In this document: positions 11,038 through 20,153 of the stretch, piece after piece
How the letters are laid out: every line of letters starts with the position of its first letter
Numbering within the stretch: the stretch's first letter is position 1
Source: Reticulascus tulasneorum
Taxonomy: Eukaryota > Ascomycota > Sordariomycetes > Glomerellales > Reticulascaceae
DNA length: 64,000 nucleotides
Direction of reading: 5' to 3'
Assembly (NCBI GenBank): GCA_001557505.1
Contig: LSAX01000010.1
Coordinates: 62,001-126,000, forward strand
Made by a program: the position numbers and the translations under genes
Notes under the pieces: generated by a model
What the model saw: the letters and a program-made list of their open reading frames with translations, nothing else
The model's database searches: none
Told to the model about the DNA's origin: nothing

Positions 11038-12669
11038 ATGCCTGGAAACTTGTTTGTTAACGGCAAGATCCTCCATAAGGTAGGCCGCGGGCTGTTTGGC
11101 CAGCCTACTTTTGCCGAGTGCATGCTTGTTCGGGATGGGCTTGTCAAGCATATCGGATCTAAGGACGACAGTGTAGTATCTGACCTCAAGACTGACGACA
11201 ACACGATAGTTCATGACCTACATGGCCGGACGGTCCTTCCCGGATTCATTGACGGGCATATGCATCTTCTCGTTCTCGGTCAGTCTCTAAAAAAGTTGGG
11301 TCTCGAGCACTGCAAATCACTCGAAGATATCCGCGCCACAATCAAGTTATATGCGACAGCGAACCCGGACATCCCTCGAATTCTTTGCAAAGGATGGATG
11401 CATTCAATGACCGATGGCCTGGCACTGGCCAGCATGGTAGACGATCTCGACCCGCGGCCCATCTTTATCGATTCAAAGGACTTGCACTTCACCTGGTGCA
11501 ATACCCCGGCGTTAGCAGAGCTCAAAGTTGCAGACATGGTTGATCCGGCTGGCGGTAAAATCGATCGGGATGTTGATGGAAAGCCATCGGGCCTTCTCAG
11601 CGAGGCGGCCATTCTAACCATCGTCTGGCCACACCTGGCCAGTGTTGCCTCTCGTACAGATCGCTTGGATTCGGTCCGGGCAGCAATCAATACGTACAAC
11701 GCAGCTGGATATACCGGCCTGGTGGAAATGGCGATGGACGAGGAGGCATGGGATGCGCTCTGCGTGTTATATGAGGAGACGCCCGACCTTCCAATGCGCA
11801 TTGCGGCATACTGGATCGTCAAGCCTTCGACCAATGAATCTGCCATTCTCGCGCAAGTTGACCGAGCGATTGCCCTCAGCTCTGAGTACAATGCCACCAA
11901 AACACCCAACCTACGGATCGTGGGTATCAAAATAATATGCGATGGTATAGTTGACGCATGCACTGCGTACATGTCAGAGCCGTATTCTACCAATGCCCCC
12001 TCTCCGGACCCATTGTGGACAGCGGAGCAGCTACAGCCCGTTGTGAGGAAAGCCGATGACGCAGGACTTCAGGTCGCACTCCACGCCATTGGCAACGCTG
12101 CCATCAGCATGACAGTGGGCGTACTGGCCTCTTGTGGCACGCCTGGCCGCCGTCACCGTATTGAACATCTCGAGCTTGCGTCCCCGGAAGACGCCAAGCG
12201 CTTAGGCGAGCTGGGGATCACCGCATCGATTCAACCAGTCCATGCTGACCCCGCTATCCTACGCGCTTGGCCAAAACTGCTCGGGCAGCATAGATGTACT
12301 AGGGCGTTCCCGTACCGGGAGTTTGCGGACGGCGGTGCCATCCTTGCTTTAGGAAGTGACGCCCCGACGGCCCCGTGGGAACCATTGAGAAACGTCTATG
12401 TTGCGACCACACGGCGCTCTGGTCGAGAGCCGGACTCGGAGGAGATAGTAAACGAACACTTCAAACTTGGACTATGTGAGGCCATCGCAGCAGCGAGTGC
12501 CGGATCAGCAAACAGTGTATTTGCCGAGGAACGCACAGGAAGTCTGGAAGCCGGGAAGTGCGCGGATTTCGTCATCTTCGATATGGAGTGGGAAACAGCA
12601 GGGTTGCTTCAAACCCAGATCCGGGAGACGTGGTTTGGCGGGAAGAGGGTTTGGAAGCTGGATGAATGA
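11038..12669 (+). CDS. YtcJ-like amidohydrolase (amidohydrolase 3 family)
   Basis: Intronless gene of 543 residues for a metal-dependent amidohydrolase of the YtcJ/Amidohydro_3 type, a TIM-barrel hydrolase with flanking beta-sandwich. Metal-site motifs are in the expected order: GFIDGHMHLL near residue 71, the KIICDG strand near 301 (Lys that may be carboxylated), HAIGN near 349, RIEHLE near 374 and GSDAP near 439. The final GSLEAGKCADFVIFD is the usual beta-sandwich closing motif. No signal peptide is seen, so cytosolic. Members hydrolyse exocyclic C-N bonds of small amides, ureas or carbamates; the substrate here is unknown. Being intronless in an intron-rich region is mildly unusual and could reflect transfer or chance. 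Confidence 0.92.
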   Translation: MPGNLFVNGKILHKVGRGLFGQPTFAECMLVRDGLVKHIGSKDDSVVSDLKTDDNTIVHDLHGRTVLPGFIDGHMHLLVLGQSLKKLGLEHCKSLEDIRATIKLYATANPDIPRILCKGWMHSMTDGLALASMVDDLDPRPIFIDSKDLHFTWCNTPALAELKVADMVDPAGGKIDRDVDGKPSGLLSEAAILTIVWPHLASVASRTDRLDSVRAAINTYNAAGYTGLVEMAMDEEAWDALCVLYEETPDLPMRIAAYWIVKPSTNESAILAQVDRAIALSSEYNATKTPNLRIVGIKIICDGIVDACTAYMSEPYSTNAPSPDPLWTAEQLQPVVRKADDAGLQVALHAIGNAAISMTVGVLASCGTPGRRHRIEHLELASPEDAKRLGELGITASIQPVHADPAILRAWPKLLGQHRCTRAFPYREFADGGAILALGSDAPTAPWEPLRNVYVATTRRSGREPDSEEIVNEHFKLGLCEAIAAASAGSANSVFAEERTGSLEAGKCADFVIFDMEWETAGLLQTQIRETWFGGKRVWKLDE

Positions 12670-13934
12670 GCAAGTGACTTCGGGCCTTTTCTGCTTAGAT
12701 TCTGAACTGGAACGCTTTCATTGTCGAGTAATCAACGATTGCAAAGGATGTTTGGTTCGAGATCGGGTGCAGGTTGATTAACGCACATGGTATTCATCTC
12801 TAGTTGCCGAAAGTAGAGCCTTCTTCCTCTTCTCAACCGGAGCCCGCCTCCACTAGGTAAACAAACTCCGTTCTTGAGCTATAGCAAAAGCTCTCCGTCT
12901 TTAGACTCCGCTTGAGCTTTCGATGACTTGATGTTTTACACTTTTGTTTGATCCGCCTGTGCTAAATTCTCATATCTCCTTTTTTCTTGGTACAGTGCAT
13001 AATTTGCTCACGGGGTTTTTGGCTAGAATAGAATCGCCCCTTTGTTTCTCAGTGCTTCTTTTTTTTTGTCTTCGTTACTGCTAATCTTGGTCAGTTCTCA
13101 TATTTTGATTCAGCGCCAAACAGATTTGGGATGTATTATGGATACAAACTGGACGTGTCCGAGCTGAGCCACTTTCCCATTCAGTATAACACGAACCCAT
13201 TCAATCTAACTCTCATATCATCTCACTGCCGACTCGAGTTGTCACACAAGCTCCAGTGACTGCGAAGCCTTTCCAAAGCCTTACATATGTACTTATGCGC
13301 GCTTGGGGATTATTACAGCTATGCACTGGCTAGATAACAACCCCCCCTTCGGATTTGTGTGATGTTAACGAAGATACAGATTCTAGTATCTCTTCCATCA
13401 TGTTTTCCGGAGGTCCGATGCATGATTTACAGAGAGTAGGCTAATGTCCTACAGTGCATGGAAGTTGACGAAGACAGAATAAGCATCGCGAAAAGCCATA
13501 GTTCGGACCACATCACTGCTACGCCTGTAGATGGATAAAGATTATGCTAGTTTTGACGTGCAAACCGAACTAAAACACATCTAATTTGCCAGGGCAAGTT
13601 GAGATATAGGGGTCCGGACCCAGAACGACGACCAGACAAGCTGGGATATCTCAAGCAATCTTGCCCATCAAAAACATCGCGCACCACGAGAATTATTACT
13701 CGTCCACCCATCTGATAATACACCTAGTCTTGGCGGTTCTGTTTGGCCAACACACGAGACTGACTGAGACGCAAAGAGAAGCGCAATCAGTCCAAGTCTG
13801 AGACAAGATGACCGGCCGGCCAAGGGCCCGATAAACCGTGTCATCTGGTAGAAATCGATAACGCCAAATCCATTTTCTGGAGACCGTGTACACTACGGAC
13901 CCTTAGGCGGGGCTACCATTTGTGCAGAGTGATG
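12670..13934. other. Intergenic, pyrimidine-rich, no gene recognised
   Basis: 3' region of the amidohydrolase and of the following minus-strand gene. A T/C-rich stretch (about 12940-13080) includes a run of nine T. No coding family is seen. Confidence 0.5.
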
Positions 13935-14663
13935 TCACTGGGGACTGCCATCTACTCCATCAGTTCCACGGCCACCACGGGTTCCTCGGTCGTTATATCC
14001 TCTCCCACGCCGAACCCTGACACCTCTGCCTATACCCACGGCGTGATTCTGACTATGGCTATGTTGAGGTTCTCCTTCCTCAACAGCTCTGGACCGGGTA
14101 ATCGGCCCTGTCGATAGCGAAGCAACTCGCAAATTTAGTGGTCGAATGCTCTGGATTCCTGAGACATTTCGGCCTGCTGGGCGAACTGGGGGAAGAGAAT
14201 CCGGACGACGCGTCGAAGAACCTCTGCGGCGGGTGGTAGAGCCACTGCTACTGCCACGAATAGGCGTGCCAAGTTGCACAATTGGCAGTTCATGAGGCGA
14301 AGGTGTTCGCGGCTCGGCTGGACAGTCGTCATGTGTGCTAGGTTGTCGAATACGACATGATAGTCCATCTTCAACGTCTGCTTGGCTGGAAAAGTCCTCA
14401 TCCTGAGAGTCTGGAATCTCAGTTCGTGGTACGCGAGGAGTGCAACGTCCCGCAGGATACTGCGAGTATTCAACTCCAATCATTCTAGTCTCATCCTCGT
14501 CTTGCGAGTCTCCAATATCGGTTCGAATCCTAGATCGAGCAGCAGTGCCTTGCTGGCTGCTAGATCCCAAAGCTTGTTCTGCATAGGCTGCGAGATGTCC
14601 CCATTTGTTTCTCAGATAGATCCAAACCGGGTATTCAGATAGGCTATCACGGTGGGTTGGCAT
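13935..14663 (-). CDS. Unknown disordered protein with RGG-rich C-terminus
   Basis: Open frame of 242 residues with no family I recognise. The first ~35 residues (PVWIYLRNKWGHLAAYAEQAL) look folded and aromatic-rich. The middle is low in order and holds two similar acidic motifs (DSQDEDE and DSQDEDF). The last third is Ser/Arg-rich, ending in RG/RGG repeats (GRGVRVRRGRGYNDRG...RGGRG) typical of RNA-binding or methylated tails. It faces an acidic unknown gene across about 490 bp, so the two may share a promoter. The real gene may include introns I cannot define. Coding status is likely but not certain. Confidence 0.5.
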   Translation of the reverse strand: MPTHRDSLSEYPVWIYLRNKWGHLAAYAEQALGSSSQQGTAARSRIRTDIGDSQDEDETRMIGVEYSQYPAGRCTPRVPRTEIPDSQDEDFSSQADVEDGLSCRIRQPSTHDDCPAEPRTPSPHELPIVQLGTPIRGSSSGSTTRRRGSSTRRPDSLPPVRPAGRNVSGIQSIRPLNLRVASLSTGPITRSRAVEEGEPQHSHSQNHAVGIGRGVRVRRGRGYNDRGTRGGRGTDGVDGSPQ

Positions 14664-15080
14664 CTTATAACTCCATGGAAGCCTATCCAGTAGAGAAGCT
14701 CAACATGAAGACATCGAAAATTTCCAAAATGTTTCATCTGATGTTCCTGGTAAACCTGACGCAATAGCGCGGAATTAACCATCTTTTAAAGCTCCGATGA
14801 ACATACATCTTACAGTGATCTTACCAGAGCCATGGCAGTCTCTGTGGTATGATTTGCAGATGACAAAGTGGCACTGTCTTTACGACCCACCTGACTGGGT
14901 CCTTCTAGAAACAGGTCAAGAAGATTAGGCAGTAACAACACTCAACCACAAGCAACAAAGGGAAGCAGCCATTTGCCGCCTCAAACTTAAATCTCACATT
15001 CTTTTCATTCTTTGCAACGTCCACATCCGACTTCTAATCTCCCATCGTTGCCAACAGCCCAGTTCTGCCTCATTCTCGCC
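14664..15080. promoter_or_regulatory. Probable divergent promoter between two unknown genes
   Basis: About 420 bp between the RGG-rich gene (minus) and the acidic gene (plus). The plus-strand side is pyrimidine-rich (about 14990-15070: TTCTTTTCATTCTTT, CTTCTAATCTCCC), as commonly seen just upstream of fungal starts. No specific factor site is identified. Confidence 0.35.
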
Positions 15081-16047
15081 ATGTCTTCTACTTCTCCTTC
15101 TCGATCCTTGAACCAGAATCCCGACCTCATCCTTCAGCGTAGTCGGACAGATGTTTGAGGGCGAATATCTGCGAGCTGTTCAGTTCTGCAAGGAAGAGAA
15201 ACCTCTTCAAGCTAATGGGATCTGCCTCTGGCTTCTATCCAAGCCAAATCTAGGAGATTTCCATCGTGCAGGCGCCCATCTGATTCTCGCTCATTCGCCT
15301 GATGAGTATGTTCATCATGCTAGAGAGGCCCTCCGTATCTACCACACGTTCTACAGCGATTCTGATCCTACCGAGTGGCAACGTGATAGTAAAGCAAGGC
15401 TGATTGAGCACGCTCAGAAGGTGAGTCAATAAAGGCAAACAAATTTAGTTCTGAGCAAGTGCTGATCTGTGACAGGTCCTAAATAAGGCCCTCAAGGATG
15501 CAGCAGAATTGGCCACGGCTCCCAGAGATGGGGATGAAGACCTAGAGGAAATGTTACAGGAGGCAATGGACTACGAAGTCAACTGCGCTCTGCAGCGGGA
15601 AATGGAAGAGGATCGCGATGCTCTTGTCGGGGGCGAATTAAGCGAAGGTACCGATGAGCCCAGAACCATCGAAGACAAGGTTGTCGAAGCCAAAACCCAC
15701 GCGCTTGTTGATATTGCGGACCTAGAGGAGGAAGACGACTTTATTCCACTTCCAGAGTATGGCCTGCCAACCCCTCAAGGATCGCAAGATTATCCTACAG
15801 GGAGATAATGGTATACCAACTACCTGCAGATTCCTCATAAAACTTGGCCCCCAAGCCAAAGCGGCACCTCGGGACCCTAGTAGCACAGGTCTTACAATCA
15901 GCTCAACGATCAAGCCGACATCAACCCAGCAAAAAGATGAGCCAAGAACGGCCTCGCCGAAAATGGAGACACCATCGTGAGTTTGGAAAATCGGTGTCTG
16001 AACTGCTATCTTAATCTGTACCCAAGTTCAGGAAGGTGGTACGCTGA
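15081..16047 (+). CDS. Unknown acidic protein, TPR-like N-terminal part; 5' end uncertain
   Basis: Four exons can be joined in phase from 15151: 15151-15420, 15476-15756, 15830-15976 and 16032-16047, giving 237 residues. The first exon reads as helix-turn-helix pairs (FEGEYLRAVQFCKEE..., HAREALRIYHTFY), resembling one to two TPR units. The second exon is strongly acidic (MEEDRD, ADLEEEDDF). An upstream ATG at 15081 opens a plausible leader (MSSTSPSRSLNQNPDLILQ) that runs out of frame by one base just before 15151. Either the start is 15151 or a one-base frameshift has broken the 5' end. Introns 2 and 3 use GTATGG..CTGCAG and GTGAGT..TTCAG. No family recognised. The gene ends 52 bp before the inverted-repeat element. 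Confidence 0.5.
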
Positions 16048-16259
16048 GGTGGGGATGCATCAAAACGTGATCTTTAGTCAGCGCTACCGCAAATACACCG
16101 AATCCATTTTAAAGTGTCTGAAACCCTTGCTTTGGCACAGGCCCACCGCACCCACCCCCTCCCCTCTCGTGTGCACCCCTCGTTTTCAAAGTCGGTCTTG
16201 AAGCTAGTTTTGAAGCTATTTACAGCTTCTATTTGCTATATATTACTTTTAGTAGGTTA

Positions 16260-16755
16260 ATTTTGATGGCTTTAGATGGCTTAACGTTGGGTTTACGGCT
16301 TAATGCCTGGTTTACAGCTTGACGTTAGGCTTGAGGTTTGACGTTGGGCTTAACGCTCGACTTGAGGTTTACAGCTTAACATTAGGCTTGAGGCTCGACG
16401 CTGGGCGTGAGGCTTGACGCTGGGCATAAGGCTCGGCGCTGGGTTACGGCTCGACGTTGGGCGTGAGTTTCAACACTGGGCTTGCGGCTTGACGCTGGGC
16501 GTGAGGTTTGACGTTGGGCCTGAGTCTCGATGCTAGGCTTGAGGCTCAACTTTGGGTTTACAGCTTAACATCAGGCTTGAGGCTCGGCGTTGGGCGTGAG
16601 GCTGGACGTTGGGCTTGAAGGTTGATGTTAGGTTTACAGCTTGACGTTTAGGTTTAAGGCTCGACGCTGGGCGTAAGGCTCGACGTTGGATTTGCGGCTT
16701 CACGTTAGGCTTGAGGCTTAAGGTTTGACGTTGGATATGAGGCTTGATATACGGT
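16260..16755 (+). repeat. Degenerate ~20 bp minisatellite, about 25 units
   Basis: Tandem but diverged units with approximate consensus GGCTTGACGTTGGGCTTGA (19-20 bp). Variants include GGCTCGACGCTGGGCGTGA, GGTTTGACGTTGGGCCTGA and AGCTTAACATTAGGCTTGA. Most differences are C-to-T or G-to-A, as expected from RIP or methylated-cytosine decay. The array fills the space between the two inverted arms. Confidence 0.75.
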
Positions 16756-16923
16756 ATTTTGTTTCTTAAAGAGATATATGGGTAGTTATCTATTAATGAT
16801 GTGTCTTTTAACGTTTGAGAACTTTTGAATCTTGAAAGAAAGTAATATATAATAAGTAGAAGTTATAAATAACTTCAAAACTAGCTTAAACACCGACTTT
16901 GAAAACGAGGGGTGCACACGAGA

Positions 16924-16940
16924 GGGGGGGGGGGGGGGGG
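16924..16940 (+). repeat. Poly-G run of 17 in the right arm of the element
   Basis: Uninterrupted G17 replacing the CACCCCCTCCCC stretch of the left arm. This is the position where the two inverted arms differ most. A sequencing-length error is possible. Confidence 0.8.
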
Positions 16941-17164
16941 TGCGGTGGGCCTGTGCCACAGCAAGGGTTTCAGACACTTTAAAATGGATTCGATATATAA
17001 AAATATCTTTCATATTCAAATACGTACCTACCTCTTCGTGGGAGTATTGTACTGAATATATCATAAATTATCAACATATTCAAGCAGCGATTCATGGGAA
17101 TATTGTCATGAATAAAATTAGAATATTTTATAACTTCTTACAAAAATTTCACTTCACATACCAT

Positions 17165-17181
17165 CTAGGTAGGTAAGGTAC
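17165..17181 (+). repeat. Dispersed AGGTAAGGTACC-type intergenic motif
   Basis: Contains CTAGGTAGGTAAGGTAC. One of several intergenic copies of a palindromic ACCTAGGT/AGGTACCT family in this window; see findings for the other positions. Confidence 0.5.
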
Positions 17182-17278
17182 TTTCCACTAAAGAATGATA
17201 GTTTCAATGCACTACCATTTGATAAAATGAAAGGGCAGTTAGCGAGACGTCCCATAACCTTTTTCCGAGTCAGAGCTA

Positions 17279-19391
17279 TCAATACACGTAGATGAAATCC
17301 TCGTTCTTCACATCCGTCATGTCCTGCAACCCATTATCTTCTTCCACAGGTTTCTGGTACCGATTTCCTCCCTCTTCTAGTTCGATTGCCTTGCTCTCCT
17401 CCACCTGACCTTTTCTCATCATTGACTCGTCCAACAGTTGGACAGTTTTCCCTAATTCCTCGCGGCGTTTCGCATGCCGCCTGTTCAGGAACATGAGATA
17501 AAATGGGATAAGACTAGCTTGGTAAGCGCTCAACAACAGCAGTGGTGTAAAAGAAACTTACGCAGAGAGTCCGCCGACTAGTACGAACATGATCAAGTCT
17601 GCGATCAAGCCTGAACGATACAGTGGTGCGTCGTCCGTGGAGTACAGTAACGGCCCTATCCCGTCTTGGTCAGCATCGAAACACCCGCCCAGGTTCTAGG
17701 TCTAACCTATGACGTTCCCAACACACATGCCTACAAATACCACCGCCGAGGTGCACTTCTTTTTCGTATCACCTAGTCTGAATTAGCAGGTGCACGCGAA
17801 AGTCATTGATGACGTACCTGCGGTGTTTTGAGCCTGCCATGCGTAGATGAGAGGGGTGATGGCGGCCATGCAAGAGACCTATGGGAGGCGTTCTAATCAG
17901 CCCAGCTGCCGCGGAACTTTGGCCCACTGAAAACTCACCAAGTAATAACCAAATAGCAAGACACCTTTATGTTTTCTCGGCACGGTGAGCATGATGATTG
18001 CACCAACTGTCGGTAATATGCTGACACCTGTAATAGCCAATCCTTTCCGTTGGAATCGCGTTGCGATCCAGGCAGAGCCGATAATCGCGAAAATCTGGAT
18101 CACTCCAAAGGGAATGTTGAAGAGGATGGTCTGGAAGCTGGTATAGCCGAACGACTTGACAATAAGACTCCCAAAAGTACCAATGCCTCCACTAGCAATG
18201 CTGATTGGGAGTTAACAATCAATTTGACCTGTCCACTGAAAGAATACGATATGGGGGGGGGTTTTCTTTTGGGGGGGGGGGGGTTTCTTTTGGGGGGGGG
18301 GGGGGTTCAGTTGAACTTACGATATTGCAATGATGATAACAAACCAACACCAAGTCTTAAGATCCAGCATTGTCTCTAATACGTGATCCCAGCGCCACGT
18401 TCTTGAGGCGAAGCCCATCTGATTCGCCCGTAGTCGCTCAACAGCAATGATTTTCTCCCGGTTGGTAAGATATTTCGCCTCCATTGGCGAGTCAGGCATG
18501 AGTGCGAGCACAACGAAAGCGTACAGGATAGTGAGCAAGCCACAGAAGAGGAAGATTATTTGGTACGAATCTGGTGTTAATCATGCTGTAGCGAGGCTCT
18601 GGGTTGCATGGGACTTACCTTGAACATGGCTTTACTCTCGATATGGCCTAGCCCGTAGGTGAACAAGCTTCCGACGATGAATGTGACCCCGTTCATTGCA
18701 TTCCAAAGGCTGAGCAGCAGTTTTGTAAGCAGAGATGAGTCGTTCTTTTAGAGGGGCTTCACTTACCTGGTCCGCATGGTTTGCTCGCCTCTTCGCCACC
18801 ACATCTGTGTGACCGCAACGCACGAAGGAGCAATCATAGCTTCGAATGATCCGAGGACAAAGCGCATGCCGAGGAGTGAGCGGAAGTCCGTGCAGGAAGC
18901 CATTATCGCCAGAGAGGTTCCCCAGAGAAATATGGCGGCGGCGATGACCTTTCCTGTGGGAAGTTTGACCAGGATGAACGCTGCAAGTGGCTGCATGACC
19001 AGTTGCGCGAGATATAAAATTGAGCCTAGCCAGGAGTACTGCTTCCCCACGAGCTTTGCATCTTTTGTGATGCCAAATATGGAAACATAGCTATCAAGAT
19101 CCTTCGTTAGAGCCCTGGTCCAAACATTGCATTGCGAATGATAATAACAAACCTGAGAGAGCTCTTGTCTAGTTGCTGGAAGAAGTAGGCACCCAAGAGG
19201 AGAGTAAGTACTCGGAAATCAATTCGACGGAGCACCGCCTTCTCCTCTTCGTATGTGAAGGATGTGTCTTCCGCACCGTGACTGGTAAGGAATTCAGCTG
19301 CCTTCTCGCGCACAACACGCACAGTTGCAGGAGTTTCGCGAACAGGCGTAATATCGTCCCTAGTGGGATCCGCATTGGCAGATGTAGCCAT
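17279..19391 (-). CDS. Dal5-like MFS permease (anion:cation symporter family)
   Basis: Plasma-membrane transporter of the fungal allantoate permease group, which moves small organic anions such as vitamins, ureides or plant phenolic acids with protons. Nine exons give 534 residues in one consistent model: 19391-19153, 19090-18767, 18709-18636, 18570-18321, 18200-17939, 17878-17818, 17772-17707, 17655-17562 and 17513-17279. Family landmarks are DFRVLTLLLGAYFFQQLDK before helix 1, QYSWLGSILYLAQLV, MWWRRGEQTMRTS and PDSPMEAKYLT..E. The C-terminal tail is charged and cytosolic. Only the weak donor GTAAAG at 18635 keeps the frame of exon 3; the stronger GTAAGT donor at 18618 would break it. Intron 4 holds poly-C tracts. 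Divergent from the Gfo/Idh/MocA gene. Confidence 0.88.
18253..18305 (+). repeat. Three poly-G tracts (9, 13, 14) separated by TTTTCTTTT-like spacers, inside an intron
   Basis: On the plus strand G9, G13 and G14 alternate with pyrimidine spacers TTTTCTTTT and TTTCTTTT. On the coding strand they form C-tracts with AAAAGAAA(A) spacers inside the 120 bp intron 18201-18320 of the permease. This intron is about twice the length of its neighbours, consistent with recent expansion of the ~22 bp unit. Polymerase slippage or assembly error may affect tract lengths. Confidence 0.8.
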
Positions 19392-20153
19392 TGTCCAAGG
19401 TTATGATTAGCCCCAAGAATGTTCTGTGACTCTCTTGAGGTTGAAGCTTGATATTCGATCAGATCGCAGTCCTGGCGTGGTTAAACCCAGGGCAGGCCGG
19501 GTGGAATGGGGCCATGTGGACGTGAAAAAGACCCGTCAACTTATCATTCACGAGCAAACAAGTTCTGCTCTCGGTACTACTTTTGCCGAAAGAGGAGAAG
19601 TGAAGCAAGGTTGAGCAACTGATTGCTGACATCTTGGCGCCAAGACATCTGTATGAATTGTAGGTGTTGAGTTGCGCTGTCAGACATCTCCTCATGATGT
19701 CCGGCTAAGTTTTGACTGCGCGGCCGCAAGTTGGGGAAATAATTCAGCCTGTCAAACGATGCCAAGGGATCCCTCCAATCATGAACACCCATTGGATTTT
19801 GACCATGCATCGTGACCCAACCTAGGTAATGCTTGACGATCCCCCGCACGAGTTTCCCCTCCAAATCCCCGGCACCCCGCAAACAAGCTTTGCCTGCACA
19901 GCCATAGCACCGGCATCGAACTCCAGGTTGATTTGCCTAATCTCGGGGATTGGGTTAATGGGTTCCGAGTAGGCTGGGTTCTTTTGGTATACTCGCGGCA
20001 ACCGTCGGACCGAACATCGGCACCGTGACGTGCATGTGTCGCTGATTTTTTATGTTCCAGAACCACCCCAAGATAAAACCATAGGGACTGGCGTGTCACC
20101 AAGTTGACCTCTTCTTCATCACTTCTCTACGGTATCTGTGAAAGACTTCCAAG
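19392..20153. promoter_or_regulatory. Divergent promoter of permease and oxidoreductase, with CGG/CCG cluster
   Basis: The 762 bp between divergent starts contains three CGG...CCG pairs within 30 bp: CGG 19996 with CCG 20002 (3 bp gap), CGG 20006 with CCG 20010 (1 bp), and CGG 20018 with CCG 20023 (2 bp). Zn2Cys6 factors are known to bind paired CGG triplets, and one such regulator is encoded at 31410-32655. Which factor binds is inference. Confidence 0.45.

Larger units (their letters stand above)
16099..16992. mobile_element. Inverted-repeat (foldback/MITE-like) element with minisatellite core
   Basis: The two ends are inverted copies of each other. About 165 bp starting CGAATCCATTTTAAAGTGTC (16099) reappears reversed and complemented, ending at 16992. 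Both arms share the AAACCCTTGCT, GGCACAGGCCCACCGCAC, CTCTCGTGTGCACCCCTCG and AGCTAGTTTTGAAG blocks. The arms differ mainly by C/T changes and a poly-G run, suggesting age or repeat-induced point mutation. There is no transposase frame. The span and palindromic ends fit a non-autonomous foldback or MITE. No clear target-site duplication is seen at the edges. Confidence 0.65.

Noticed and set aside
11280..11993. 237-codon minus-strand frame opposite the amidohydrolase
   Set aside because: Shadow of a strongly supported plus-strand gene with intact metal-binding motifs.
16786..17064. 92-codon minus frame inside the inverted arm
   Set aside because: Matches the arm of the palindromic element; the same peptide appears in the other arm and is interrupted there. 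Repeat-derived, not a gene.
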